A stretch of DNA of 64,000 nt from contig JBDXFZ010000144.1 of NCBI GenBank assembly GCA_039990395.1, positions 124,001 to 188,000 of the forward strand, written 5' to 3'. Shown piece after piece: positions 34,137 to 42,216 of the stretch. The notes beneath the pieces are model-generated. The model was given only the letters and a program-made list of their open reading frames with translations. It did no database searches and was not told the origin of the DNA. The position numbers and the translations under genes were made by a program. Position 1 is the stretch's first letter; every line of letters starts with the position of its first letter. The stretch is from CALINF01 sp039990395 (GTDB lineage: Bacteria; Pseudomonadota; Gammaproteobacteria; Pseudomonadales; Halieaceae).

Positions 34137-36212
34137 ATGCCAGACCCTTCGGCCAATCACAAAGAAACTATCGAGGCGGTTGCCTTCCAACCGCTATCAG
34201 AAGCTGCGCCTGTACAGAAGCAGGGGATCAATAAGGTCCGCATGGCTGGAATCACTATCGCCGTCATATTTTTGGTGATCATGCTTTTCCTACTCACCTC
34301 TCGCTCGGTGCAAATTACCGTTGTGGCAGAGGCTGAAAGCGAGCGAGATATATCGATTCAAGGCCTGTACCTGCCATTTGGTTCGCGCTACCTGATGCGC
34401 CCGGGGAGCTATACCGTAGCAGCGACTGTCGATGGCTACTACGACCTGGAAACTGAACTGGTAGTGACCGAGCAAGACCGCCAGAATCTTGAGCTGGTGA
34501 TGCAGCCACTGCCTGGACTTCTGACTATTAGCAGCGAACCTACCGGGGCGCGGGTAGTCGTTGACGGCCAGGAACTGGGTGAGACGCCACTAGTCGATAC
34601 GCCAGTAGATGCCGGCGCACACACACTCGCCATTCAATTGGACCGCTACCAACTGCTGGAGCAGCAATTGGATGTAACCGGTAGACAGGTACAGCAAGTG
34701 CTGGATTTCAACCTGGAGCCAGCTTGGGCTGAGATTACAGTGGCCAGTGAGCCTGACGGGGCGGCAATACTGATTGATGGCGAGCAAGCCGGCACCACGC
34801 CGGCGACCTTGGAAGTACTGCAGGGCGAACACCAACTGATCATTCAAGCCGCAGGCTTTTCCAGTGCGATGCAGGACCTTGAAATTGTGGCGCAACAAGC
34901 TCAGGACCTGGGTAATTTCGTACTGGAACCAGCGTCTGGCGTGGTTAACCTCACCAGTACTCCCGAAGGCGCAAATGTCACCGTGAATGGCGAGTTTCGG
35001 GGCCAGACCCCGGTCACGCTCGAACTATCACCCGAGCGCAGTCATCGCTTGAGTCTGTCCAGACCAGGGTACCGTCGTCACACAGAGACACTGGAGATGG
35101 CAGCCGCAAGCACCTTAGACAAAACCATCACCCTGAAAGCACAGCTGGGCGAGGTCAAACTGGCAGTGCAACCGTCGCAAGCGAAGGTGTCTGTTAATGG
35201 CCGATCCGTCGGCAACGGTAGCCGCACAATTTCGTTGCCTGCTTACCAACACTCGATTGAAGTCTCGCTGGCAGGCTATGCAACTGTGCGTAAACGGGTA
35301 ACACCGCGGCCGGGCCTGCAACAGTTGATCGAATTCAACTTGCAAACTGAACAGGAGGCTCGAGCAGCGCGCATCAAGCCCCAGATCACCACTGCAGTGG
35401 GCCAAACACTGCTGCTGTTTAACCCTGCCGATAGCCCGCGCAGCGATTTCACCATGGGTGCCTCACGTCGGGAGCCTGGCCGTCGTGCAAACGAGGTGTT
35501 GCACCCAGTGGCACTGGAGCGCAGTTTCTATCTGCAAACGACTGAGGTGACCAATGCCCAATTTCGTCAGTTCCAGGCAGATCATGACTCGGGTCAAATT
35601 GAAGGCAATAGCCTCAATCGCGAACATCAGCCTGTCGTACAAGTCAGCTGGCAGCAAGCGACGCAGTTCTGCAACTGGCTAAGCCGCAAGGAGGGACTAT
35701 CGCCCTTCTACCGTGAGAATAAAGGTATCGTGACGGGCTACAATCGCTCCGCAACTGGCTACCGTTTACCCACGGAAGCAGAGTGGGCCTGGGCGGCTCG
35801 CGTTGAGGGCGACAAGCTGAAAAAATTCACCTGGGGCGACAACTTCCCTCCATCAAGTGCAGTAGAAAACTATGCCGACAATACCTCGGCTTATGTTACG
35901 GGTCGCATACTCAACGGCTACACTGATGGCCATGTCGTGAGCGCGCCAGTGGCAACGTTCCCTGCCACCAGCAAGGGGCTCTTTGACCTTGGTGGTAATG
36001 TCGCAGAGTGGATACACGACGTGTACATCATTCCATCGGCCAACGACAAGACTGCGGTTGACCCGCTTGGGAGCCAATCGGGCGACAACTACGTTATTCG
36101 AGGGGCTAGCTGGTCACTGAGCAAGTTGACCGAGCTGAGATTGTCATTTCGAGATTATGGGCAAGCCGGTCGCGATGACGTAGGATTTCGAATTGCACGC
36201 TATGCGGAGTAA
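34137..36212 (+). CDS. Membrane-anchored PEGA-repeat protein with FGE/SUMF1-type C-terminal domain (operon gene 5)
   Basis: The 691-residue product has a cytoplasmic tail, one helix (about 36-54), then PEGA domains. Four clear PEGA units start near residues 125, 195, 267 and 337 (for example ISSEPTGARVVVDGQELGETPL), after one diverged unit at 58-120. A formylglycine-generating-enzyme-type domain occupies about 437-691 (TMGASRREPGRRANEVLHPV, TEVTNAQFRQF, YRLPTEAEWAWAAR, LFDLGGNVAEWIHDVY, VIRGASWSLSK, DDVGFRIAR). Catalytic FGE needs two cysteines in the G-G-S-W segment. Here it reads GASWSLSKLTELRLSFRD with none, so I predict a binding domain, not a sulfatase activator. Confidence 0.87.
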   Translation: MPDPSANHKETIEAVAFQPLSEAAPVQKQGINKVRMAGITIAVIFLVIMLFLLTSRSVQITVVAEAESERDISIQGLYLPFGSRYLMRPGSYTVAATVDGYYDLETELVVTEQDRQNLELVMQPLPGLLTISSEPTGARVVVDGQELGETPLVDTPVDAGAHTLAIQLDRYQLLEQQLDVTGRQVQQVLDFNLEPAWAEITVASEPDGAAILIDGEQAGTTPATLEVLQGEHQLIIQAAGFSSAMQDLEIVAQQAQDLGNFVLEPASGVVNLTSTPEGANVTVNGEFRGQTPVTLELSPERSHRLSLSRPGYRRHTETLEMAAASTLDKTITLKAQLGEVKLAVQPSQAKVSVNGRSVGNGSRTISLPAYQHSIEVSLAGYATVRKRVTPRPGLQQLIEFNLQTEQEARAARIKPQITTAVGQTLLLFNPADSPRSDFTMGASRREPGRRANEVLHPVALERSFYLQTTEVTNAQFRQFQADHDSGQIEGNSLNREHQPVVQVSWQQATQFCNWLSRKEGLSPFYRENKGIVTGYNRSATGYRLPTEAEWAWAARVEGDKLKKFTWGDNFPPSSAVENYADNTSAYVTGRILNGYTDGHVVSAPVATFPATSKGLFDLGGNVAEWIHDVYIIPSANDKTAVDPLGSQSGDNYVIRGASWSLSKLTELRLSFRDYGQAGRDDVGFRIARYAE

Positions 36213-36476
36213 ATGATGAATCACAGTACATTGGCAGTGGCGCTCTTGCTGGTTCTGTCCCTCGCTGGCACGGCTGCGTGGGCGCAGCAACCCAACGCAT
36301 CCGCCACTACCGTAGAATCGCCAGCACCGACAGCCAAAGAACCCAATACGGCGACCGCACCGGCGCCCCGGGCCGACGAAAGACCCGTTGCAGATGCCAA
36401 CGGAAACCCCTACGACTACCAGTCTTCCGAAGAAATATCGGAAGATCTGTCGGTCTCCTTCCCCGTGGATATATAG
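36213..36476 (+). CDS. Small exported protein (operon gene 6)
   Basis: The 87-residue product has a good signal peptide (ALLLVLSLAGTAAWA, cut before QQP). The mature part is about 60 residues, Ala/Pro/Thr-rich then acidic, ending YDYQSSEEISEDLSVSFPVDI. No cysteine and no fold are obvious. It sits directly after gene 5 and 9 bases before the ExbB-like gene. Its place in a compact operon is the main reason to believe it. Confidence 0.7.
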   Translation: MMNHSTLAVALLLVLSLAGTAAWAQQPNASATTVESPAPTAKEPNTATAPAPRADERPVADANGNPYDYQSSEEISEDLSVSFPVDI

Positions 36477-36485
36477 GAACCGCAC

Positions 36486-37283
36486 ATGAAAACCCGAATG
36501 TCGTCAGAGTTTATCTTCCAGCTGTTTGCCTTACTGATTGCCGTTATCGTTGTTCACGCATTGTATGTGGGTGTCATCAGACCCAGCGCTGATGCCGAGA
36601 TTGAGCAGCAAATGGAACTGCAAGCGTCGGGTGTGGATTTCGTACCGGAGAGGTCGCTCACGGTGGTGATTCGTGACTTCGAACAAGAGGCCTGTTTCAT
36701 CATGCTCATCTGGGCGCTTGCCATTATGGGCTACAAGGGCAGACGCACCATAGAAGAGCAGGCTATTTTGGATCGTGATCTCGTTGATATCCCCGACGGC
36801 ACCAGTGTGCTACCAGAAGATGCGCGCGAATACAGTAGGTCGCTGGAAGCCTTACCTACGCAAGAACAAGACTTTTTGCTCCCTCGAACTCTGCTATCGG
36901 CATTACAGCGGTTTGCCACCACTGGCAGTATTCAGGCCGTATCAGACACGATCAAGGAGCAGTGTGAAGCGGAGTCCGACAGACTGGATTCGGAGCTATC
37001 GATGGTGCGCTACATTGCCTGGGCGATTCCCTCCATCGGATTTATCGGTACGGTGCGAGGTATCGGCGATGCACTCGGTCAGGCCTACAAGGCGGTAGAA
37101 GGCGATATCTCGGGGGTGACGGTTAGCCTGGGTGTCGCTTTCAACTCTACTTTCGTCGCCCTGGTGCTTAGCATCATCATCATGTTCTGCTTACATCAGT
37201 TGCAGCTGTCGCAGGAGCGACTGGTACTGGACTGCCAGCGCTACGCCGACAAGCGCCTCATGCGTCACTTGGTATCTCACTAA
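36486..37283 (+). CDS. MotA/TolQ/ExbB-family proton channel protein (operon gene 7)
   Basis: The 265-residue product has hydrophobic segments at about 9-30, 66-84, 172-192 and 212-236. The last two with their link (AIPSIGFIGTVRGIGDALGQ, then GVTVSLGVAFNSTFVALVLS) carry the G-x-x-G-T-V-x-G signature and the pore-lining Thr/Ser pattern of MotA/TolQ/ExbB channels. Family members form pentamers around a dimer of ExbD/TolR/MotB, passing protons or sodium to drive movement. No exbD, tolR or motB gene of usual type is present. The vWA proteins of genes 9 and 10 have the matching N-terminal helix. Ribosome-binding site AGGAACC lies upstream. Confidence 0.88.
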   Translation: MKTRMSSEFIFQLFALLIAVIVVHALYVGVIRPSADAEIEQQMELQASGVDFVPERSLTVVIRDFEQEACFIMLIWALAIMGYKGRRTIEEQAILDRDLVDIPDGTSVLPEDAREYSRSLEALPTQEQDFLLPRTLLSALQRFATTGSIQAVSDTIKEQCEAESDRLDSELSMVRYIAWAIPSIGFIGTVRGIGDALGQAYKAVEGDISGVTVSLGVAFNSTFVALVLSIIIMFCLHQLQLSQERLVLDCQRYADKRLMRHLVSH

Positions 37284-38653
37284 TGACCGTAGCCTTTCTG
37301 GACACCAATGATGCTTCGCTGCAATTATGGTGCGGCGACAACCACCTGCAAAGCCCGGGCTATGCGCTACTGGAAGGTGGAAAAAACTACCGCTTTGGCA
37401 ATGGGGCGAGGTCTGCCGCACGACTGCAACCACGCAATATCAATACCCGCTTCTGGTGGCAGCTGAATATGGAGCCCCTGCAACCCGCTCTGGGTCCCGC
37501 GCGCCACACTGGCGACCTTGTGCATGCGCACCTGCAAGCGATGCATGAAGAAGTCGACAAGCCCGATGAGTGGGTGCTGGCCGTGCCAGGCAGTATGCAA
37601 AGAGATCAGCTGAGTTTGCTGCTGGGCATTATTGGCCAATGTCCATTCGAAGCGGTGGGTCTGGTCAATCGCAGCGTTGCACTTGCCAGTACGCTTGGAG
37701 GGTCAGGGCGAATATTTCATTTGGAAGTTCAACTTCACCAGGCTCTGTTATCTGAGCTGGCTGAAAGTAACGGCGTAGTGGAGTTAAAGCGCGCCGTACC
37801 TCTGCCCGGTTGCGGAATGTTGCAACTACAGGAGCGACTGGTGGAGACCATCGCAGCTGCCTTTATTCGTCAAACTCGATTCGATCCAAGACGCAAGGCA
37901 GAAACAGAGCAAGCGCTTTATGACCGCCTGCCAGAAGCGCTACAAACACTCGCATCGCAGGCTGAAACAAACCTCGAGGTCAACGGTTACAGGGCGCGGG
38001 TAAACCGCAGTGACCTGTCAACGGCAGGCCAACGCTTGTTCGAAGCAGCGCCCGAGGCAATGGGGGTTGCCAGGCCAGACGATCGAATCATGCTCGATCC
38101 ACTTTCCCACCTGCTGCCAGGCCTCATAGATAAGTTCAACGACCCCATCGTGCTCGAGCCGCGTGCGCTGCATAAGGTACTGACTGCACAGGCAGACCAC
38201 ATTATTCAGCGCAACGAGACGCTGAGCTTCATGACCGCACTACCCTGCCTTGCTCAGGCAACTGCCCCAAAGCCTGTCGAGCCAACTCAGAGTGCCAACG
38301 AACCCAGTGACTTCGAGACTCCGATAGTTGAAAGCAGTGCTTCAGGAGCGAACAAACCTGCTGCTGATTCCAGTGAGGGTACTTCCCCTGCGCTCAGTGC
38401 GCAGACCGAACTACACCCCCCTACGCATGCGTTAGTTGAGGATCAGGCTATACCTCTGCGCTCAGCTGGCACAGAATTAGCCCCCGGTAGTATTGTTATT
38501 CATAACGGTCGCTTCTGGCACCTGAGTGGCGCAAACGCTGCACAGGCTAAAGTTAATGGTGAGCCTCTTTCGGACACCGGCAGGCTAAATCGTGGCGACA
38601 CCCTTGTACTGCCTGGCGGTGCAAGCGTTCACTTCATCGAAGTCCTCTCCTAA
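37283..38653 (+). CDS. Possible Hsp70/actin-fold protein with FHA-like C-terminal domain (operon gene 8)
   Basis: No named family is certain. The 456-residue product has no signal or membrane helix. Segments recall the Hsp70/actin ATPase fold: a beta-strand start (MTVAFLDTNDASLQLWCG), EWVLAVPGSMQRDQLSLLLGI near 95 (compare the V-P-A strand and helix of DnaK), FEAVGLVNRSVALAS near 120 (compare N-E-P-x-A-A-A) and RLPEALQTLASQAETNLEVNG near 215. The classical phosphate-1 D-x-G-T loop is weak, so ATP binding is unproven. After a disordered linker (about 330-385), the C-terminus (IVIHNGRFWHLSGANAAQAKVNG ... RLNRGDTLVLPGG) resembles an FHA domain. It starts within the stop of gene 7 (TAATG). Confidence 0.62.
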   Translation: MTVAFLDTNDASLQLWCGDNHLQSPGYALLEGGKNYRFGNGARSAARLQPRNINTRFWWQLNMEPLQPALGPARHTGDLVHAHLQAMHEEVDKPDEWVLAVPGSMQRDQLSLLLGIIGQCPFEAVGLVNRSVALASTLGGSGRIFHLEVQLHQALLSELAESNGVVELKRAVPLPGCGMLQLQERLVETIAAAFIRQTRFDPRRKAETEQALYDRLPEALQTLASQAETNLEVNGYRARVNRSDLSTAGQRLFEAAPEAMGVARPDDRIMLDPLSHLLPGLIDKFNDPIVLEPRALHKVLTAQADHIIQRNETLSFMTALPCLAQATAPKPVEPTQSANEPSDFETPIVESSASGANKPAADSSEGTSPALSAQTELHPPTHALVEDQAIPLRSAGTELAPGSIVIHNGRFWHLSGANAAQAKVNGEPLSDTGRLNRGDTLVLPGGASVHFIEVLS

Positions 38654-38665
38654 GGCTGCGCAGCG

Positions 38666-39757
38666 ATGGCCAGGAACAAGCGCAGCAATATCGCCTTTAA
38701 CCTGAGTTTTCTGGACATTATGTCCTGTGGCTTTGGTGCGGTCGTGCTGGTATTCCTGATTATCGACCACTCCATCAAGGAAGAGACACGGGATTTGAAC
38801 CGAGACCTTCTCTCGGAAGTGAACCTACTTGAAGAAGATGTCACGGATGGAGAAGCTGGCCTGGTTCGTCTGCGCAACACGCTGGCCGAAATTGACATGC
38901 AGATGGTAGAGGCACAAGGACGGGCGACTCGTATCATCGATCAGACAGAAGAATATGAAGCGCTGATCGAATCGAAAAAGCGAGATGGCTTTACCGACAG
39001 CGAAGATGTCGAAAAGCTTAAGGCCGAGGTCCTGTCGCTTGAGGATGAAGTTAAAAAGCTGCGTGAGGCAGCAGAAGAAGATAGTGGCCAAAGTGCTCGC
39101 ACTTACGTTGGTGAGGGTAATCGCCAATACCTCACAGGCTTGAACCTTGGTGGTAGAAACATCGCAATATTACTGGATGTCTCGTCGAGCATGCTCGCCG
39201 ACAAGTTGATCAATATCATCCGCCTGCGCAATATGGATCCGACGGTTCAGCGCAAGGCAGAGAAATGGAGTCGCACGCTCAATACGGTGGACTGGCTCAC
39301 TGCACAGCTGCCTGTGAACAGCTATTATCAAGTCATCACTTTCAATACACAGGCTAAAGCTGCTTTGGAAGAAACCGATGGAGAGTGGATGGAGGTAGCC
39401 AATCAAGCCCAGCTGGAAAAAGTGTCCTCTACGTTGCGAGATGTGACGCCAGCGGGAGGGACCAGCCTCGAAAACGCCTTTATGGCGCTGCAGCAACTCT
39501 CACCGCCTCCGGACAACATTTTTTTGATCACTGATGGACTGCCAACCCAAGGTACAGCAGCACCTCGCGGCTCTAAGGTGAGCGGTCGCGATCGCCAAAA
39601 ACTCTATAGACAAGCTATACGACAGCTACCACAAAACGTGCCGGTAAATGTAATTCTAGCGCCCATGGAAGGCGACCCTATGGCGGCATCCGAGTTCTGG
39701 CAGCTCGCTCAGGTTAGTCGTGGTTCGTTCATGAGCCCCTCCTCGGATTGGCCGTAA
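38666..39757 (+). CDS. vWA-domain protein with ExbD/MotB-like N-terminal helix, first copy (operon gene 9)
   Basis: In the 363-residue product a short basic cytoplasmic tail is followed by FNLSFLDIMSCGFGAVVLVF (residues about 11-30). This is a transmembrane helix with one Asp near its cytoplasmic end, placed like the proton-carrying Asp of ExbD, TolR and MotB. A coiled coil follows (about 38-140). The vWA domain (about 160-355) has a complete metal-ion-dependent adhesion site: DVSSS at 171-175, the Thr in TPAGGTSLENA and the Asp in LITDGLP. The ligand is unknown. Its partner channel is likely gene 7. Confidence 0.87.
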   Translation: MARNKRSNIAFNLSFLDIMSCGFGAVVLVFLIIDHSIKEETRDLNRDLLSEVNLLEEDVTDGEAGLVRLRNTLAEIDMQMVEAQGRATRIIDQTEEYEALIESKKRDGFTDSEDVEKLKAEVLSLEDEVKKLREAAEEDSGQSARTYVGEGNRQYLTGLNLGGRNIAILLDVSSSMLADKLINIIRLRNMDPTVQRKAEKWSRTLNTVDWLTAQLPVNSYYQVITFNTQAKAALEETDGEWMEVANQAQLEKVSSTLRDVTPAGGTSLENAFMALQQLSPPPDNIFLITDGLPTQGTAAPRGSKVSGRDRQKLYRQAIRQLPQNVPVNVILAPMEGDPMAASEFWQLAQVSRGSFMSPSSDWP

Positions 39758-39772
39758 TGGAGAGCGAATACA

Positions 39773-40771
39773 ATGGCTAAGCGGCGCGGTACGGAAGAGT
39801 TTTCCATGTCGTTTCTCGACGTCATTTGCTGTGGCTTTGGCGCAGTGATCCTCCTGCTCATGATTACCAAAACAGTACAGCCACAGATTATCGAGGCATC
39901 TACGGTCAATCTCGAAGGGTTGGTCGCCGATCTACAGCAGCAGGTATTTGAGATTCGTGGGGAGACTCGCATTCTGAACCGCGACCTCAATGCCAAGCGC
40001 GAGCAGCTGTCGGAATATGAAGAACGCATAGCCATACTGCGTGGGCAGCTGGCCAGCACCCGCTCACGCTACGACAGTATTCAGGTAGAAACCAACAGCA
40101 ACAGTATTATCTCTGACCAGCTGGCCGTTGCGCGTCAGTCGCTCACCGAAGAAATGAAGAGACTTCTGGGCTCCCAGTATCAATCCAGAAACAATCTCAT
40201 CGGCGGTATTCCTGTGGACAGCGAATACATTATTTTCATCATCGATACCTCCGGTTCTATGTTCTCCTATAGCTGGGACAGAATGCTAGCCGAACTAGAG
40301 GCCACGCTGAGCATCTACCCAGAGGTGAAAGGCATTCAGGTAATGAATGACATGGGGAATTATCTCTTCAGCCGCTACCGCGGACAGTGGATCCCTGACA
40401 CTGCTGGAAGGCGCAATGTGATATTGCAGAATTTGCGCAACTGGAATGTATTTAGTAACTCCAGCCCAGTGGAGGGTATAACGCAGGCGATCCGCACGTT
40501 CTATGATCCGGGTAAGAAAATAAGTATCTATGTGTTTGGCGATGAATTTACCGGAGATTCTATTGCGCGTGTGGTGGATACCGTCGACCGAATCAATCGC
40601 GAGGATGCAGAGGGGAATCGTAGAGTACGCATCCATGGCGTCGGTTTTCCCGTACAGTTCATCAGGGCACCGCACCTGCAAACCACCGGCATTCGCTTTG
40701 CTACACTAATGCGGGAACTGGCTTTTCGAAACGGAGGCACTTTTGTTGGGCTCAATGATTTCCGGCCATAG
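39773..40771 (+). CDS. vWA-domain protein with ExbD/MotB-like N-terminal helix, second copy (operon gene 10)
   Basis: The 332-residue product has the same layout as gene 9. FSMSFLDVICCGFGAVILLL (residues about 10-29) carries the Asp at 15, a coiled coil spans about 40-125, and a vWA domain starts near 150. The adhesion site is visible as DTSGS at 158-162, and the distal Asp may be the one in YVFGDEFTG. The Thr position is unclear. GGAGAG precedes the ATG. It differs from gene 9 outside the N-terminus, so the pair may form a heterodimer (inference). Confidence 0.86.
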   Translation: MAKRRGTEEFSMSFLDVICCGFGAVILLLMITKTVQPQIIEASTVNLEGLVADLQQQVFEIRGETRILNRDLNAKREQLSEYEERIAILRGQLASTRSRYDSIQVETNSNSIISDQLAVARQSLTEEMKRLLGSQYQSRNNLIGGIPVDSEYIIFIIDTSGSMFSYSWDRMLAELEATLSIYPEVKGIQVMNDMGNYLFSRYRGQWIPDTAGRRNVILQNLRNWNVFSNSSPVEGITQAIRTFYDPGKKISIYVFGDEFTGDSIARVVDTVDRINREDAEGNRRVRIHGVGFPVQFIRAPHLQTTGIRFATLMRELAFRNGGTFVGLNDFRP

Positions 40772-41543
40772 GATCAGCTATCTCTGGCGCGCGATCATGA
40801 CCCTGCTCATCGCAGGCGTTCTATCCGCGTGTGGATCCCAGCAGGTTACCGTTAAAGGTGACTTTCCAGCGCCTTTGATGGAGCCTATGCCATTGCGCAT
40901 TGGTATTTGGTATGACGAGGCGTTCTCCACTCATGAATTTTTCGATGATGCTGCGGGCCGATCTGAAGCTAGTTGGCTAGTGAAGACTGGCGAAGCGCAG
41001 GTACAGATGTGGGATACCGTGCTGGGCAGCATGTTCGTCGAACTGGTTCCCATGCGCGGCAAACCTGGTGGTGGTGAAATGAACGAAGTTGTCGATGCGA
41101 TCCTCGTTCCCCATATTGACGAGCTACAATATGCGATTCCTCTTCATACCAATGTCAAAGTTTACGAGATCTGGTTGCGCTACCGCTTTGACCTCATGCG
41201 CAACAATGGCGATGAGATTGCCAGCTGGACCATGACGTCCTATGGCAAAACACCTACGGCATTTTTGCGCAGTGACACCGACGCGGTAAACCTGGCCGCC
41301 GTGATGGCGCTACGAGACGCTGGTGCCAACTTCATCACCAACTTTGCGCGCGTACCCGATGTCAGTAATTGGCTGGAACAGCGCTTCCAGTCCAGCAACA
41401 CCGCACAACTTTCACAGCCGAATGCGCAGGCAAACCAAGATCAAGCGCAGACGCAGCGTGATAACTCCGCAGAGGTAACTGTTGAAGCTCAGGAACCCTC
41501 CCCGGCTCTGGCAGATGACGCGCCAATGGAGGAAGGCTCATGA
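40755..41543 (+). CDS. Lipoprotein of unknown function (operon gene 11)
   Basis: The ATG at 40755 is preferred because it keeps a basic n-region (GHRISYLWRA) ahead of the lipobox (LLIAGVLSAC). TTG 40743 and ATG 40797 are alternatives. The gene overlaps the end of gene 10 by 17 bases. The mature protein has a mixed alpha/beta pattern (PLRIGIWYDEAFSTHEFF, AILVPHIDELQYAIPLHTNVKVYEIWLRYRF), similar in style to outer-membrane accessory lipoproteins, and a Gln/Ala-rich disordered tail. No family is recognised. Confidence 0.75.
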   Translation: MISGHRISYLWRAIMTLLIAGVLSACGSQQVTVKGDFPAPLMEPMPLRIGIWYDEAFSTHEFFDDAAGRSEASWLVKTGEAQVQMWDTVLGSMFVELVPMRGKPGGGEMNEVVDAILVPHIDELQYAIPLHTNVKVYEIWLRYRFDLMRNNGDEIASWTMTSYGKTPTAFLRSDTDAVNLAAVMALRDAGANFITNFARVPDVSNWLEQRFQSSNTAQLSQPNAQANQDQAQTQRDNSAEVTVEAQEPSPALADDAPMEEGS

Positions 41544-42208
41544 TAGCGCGCAAGTTTTACACCGCCCTCACTCTGGCTTCTGTCACTACGCTGGCAGGTT
41601 GTGTTACCTCGACCGTCGATGAGATGGTTTTTAATGAGCCTACGATGGGTATTGGTGACTCAACCGTAGTCATTCTTGGGCGACGCCATGCCAGTGACTA
41701 CGAAACAGAACCGGACTTCGTTCAGTGTGTAGGTAAGCACGTATCTTCCCGAGATCGCACAATCGAAGTTATCGGGGAATTGGAGTTCGTGAACGCACTC
41801 TACCCCTGGTTCGAACCACGCACAGCGCCTCTGCGTCCCGAAGACATCGAGAAGCTAATGGCACAGCCACCGGTTGCGGCCAAAATGGCCGAACTGAAAA
41901 CAGAGTATATGATCTGGATCGACGGTAGCACTGTGAGAACCAATTCAGCCGGATCAATGACCTGCGGCATCGGACCCGGTGGCGCTGGTTGCTTCGGCTT
42001 CGGTACGTGGGGAGATGACTCGGACTACGAAGCAACCATCTGGGATTTCACCGATAGAGCCGAAGTCGGGCGCCTGAATACAACGGCTACCGGACAATCT
42101 TATATGCCAGCGGTTATCGTGCCTATTCCCATCATTGCTCCCGTTCAGGGTACTGCATGCGATGGCCTGGGCGACCAGTTACTGCAGTTCCTCTCCAGCG
42201 AGTACTAG
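41540..42208 (+). CDS. Lipoprotein of unknown function (operon gene 12)
   Basis: The 222-residue product has a lipobox (ASVTTLAGC). It starts in an ATGA overlap with gene 11. The mature part begins with a predicted beta segment (MGIGDSTVVILGRRHASDYE), and holds four further cysteines (FVQC, MTC, AGC, TAC) that could form disulfides in the periplasm. A Gly-rich stretch (TCGIGPGGAGCFGFGTWGDD) lies in the middle. No family is recognised. Confidence 0.75.
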   Translation: MIARKFYTALTLASVTTLAGCVTSTVDEMVFNEPTMGIGDSTVVILGRRHASDYETEPDFVQCVGKHVSSRDRTIEVIGELEFVNALYPWFEPRTAPLRPEDIEKLMAQPPVAAKMAELKTEYMIWIDGSTVRTNSAGSMTCGIGPGGAGCFGFGTWGDDSDYEATIWDFTDRAEVGRLNTTATGQSYMPAVIVPIPIIAPVQGTACDGLGDQLLQFLSSEY

Positions 42209-42216
42209 GAATAATT

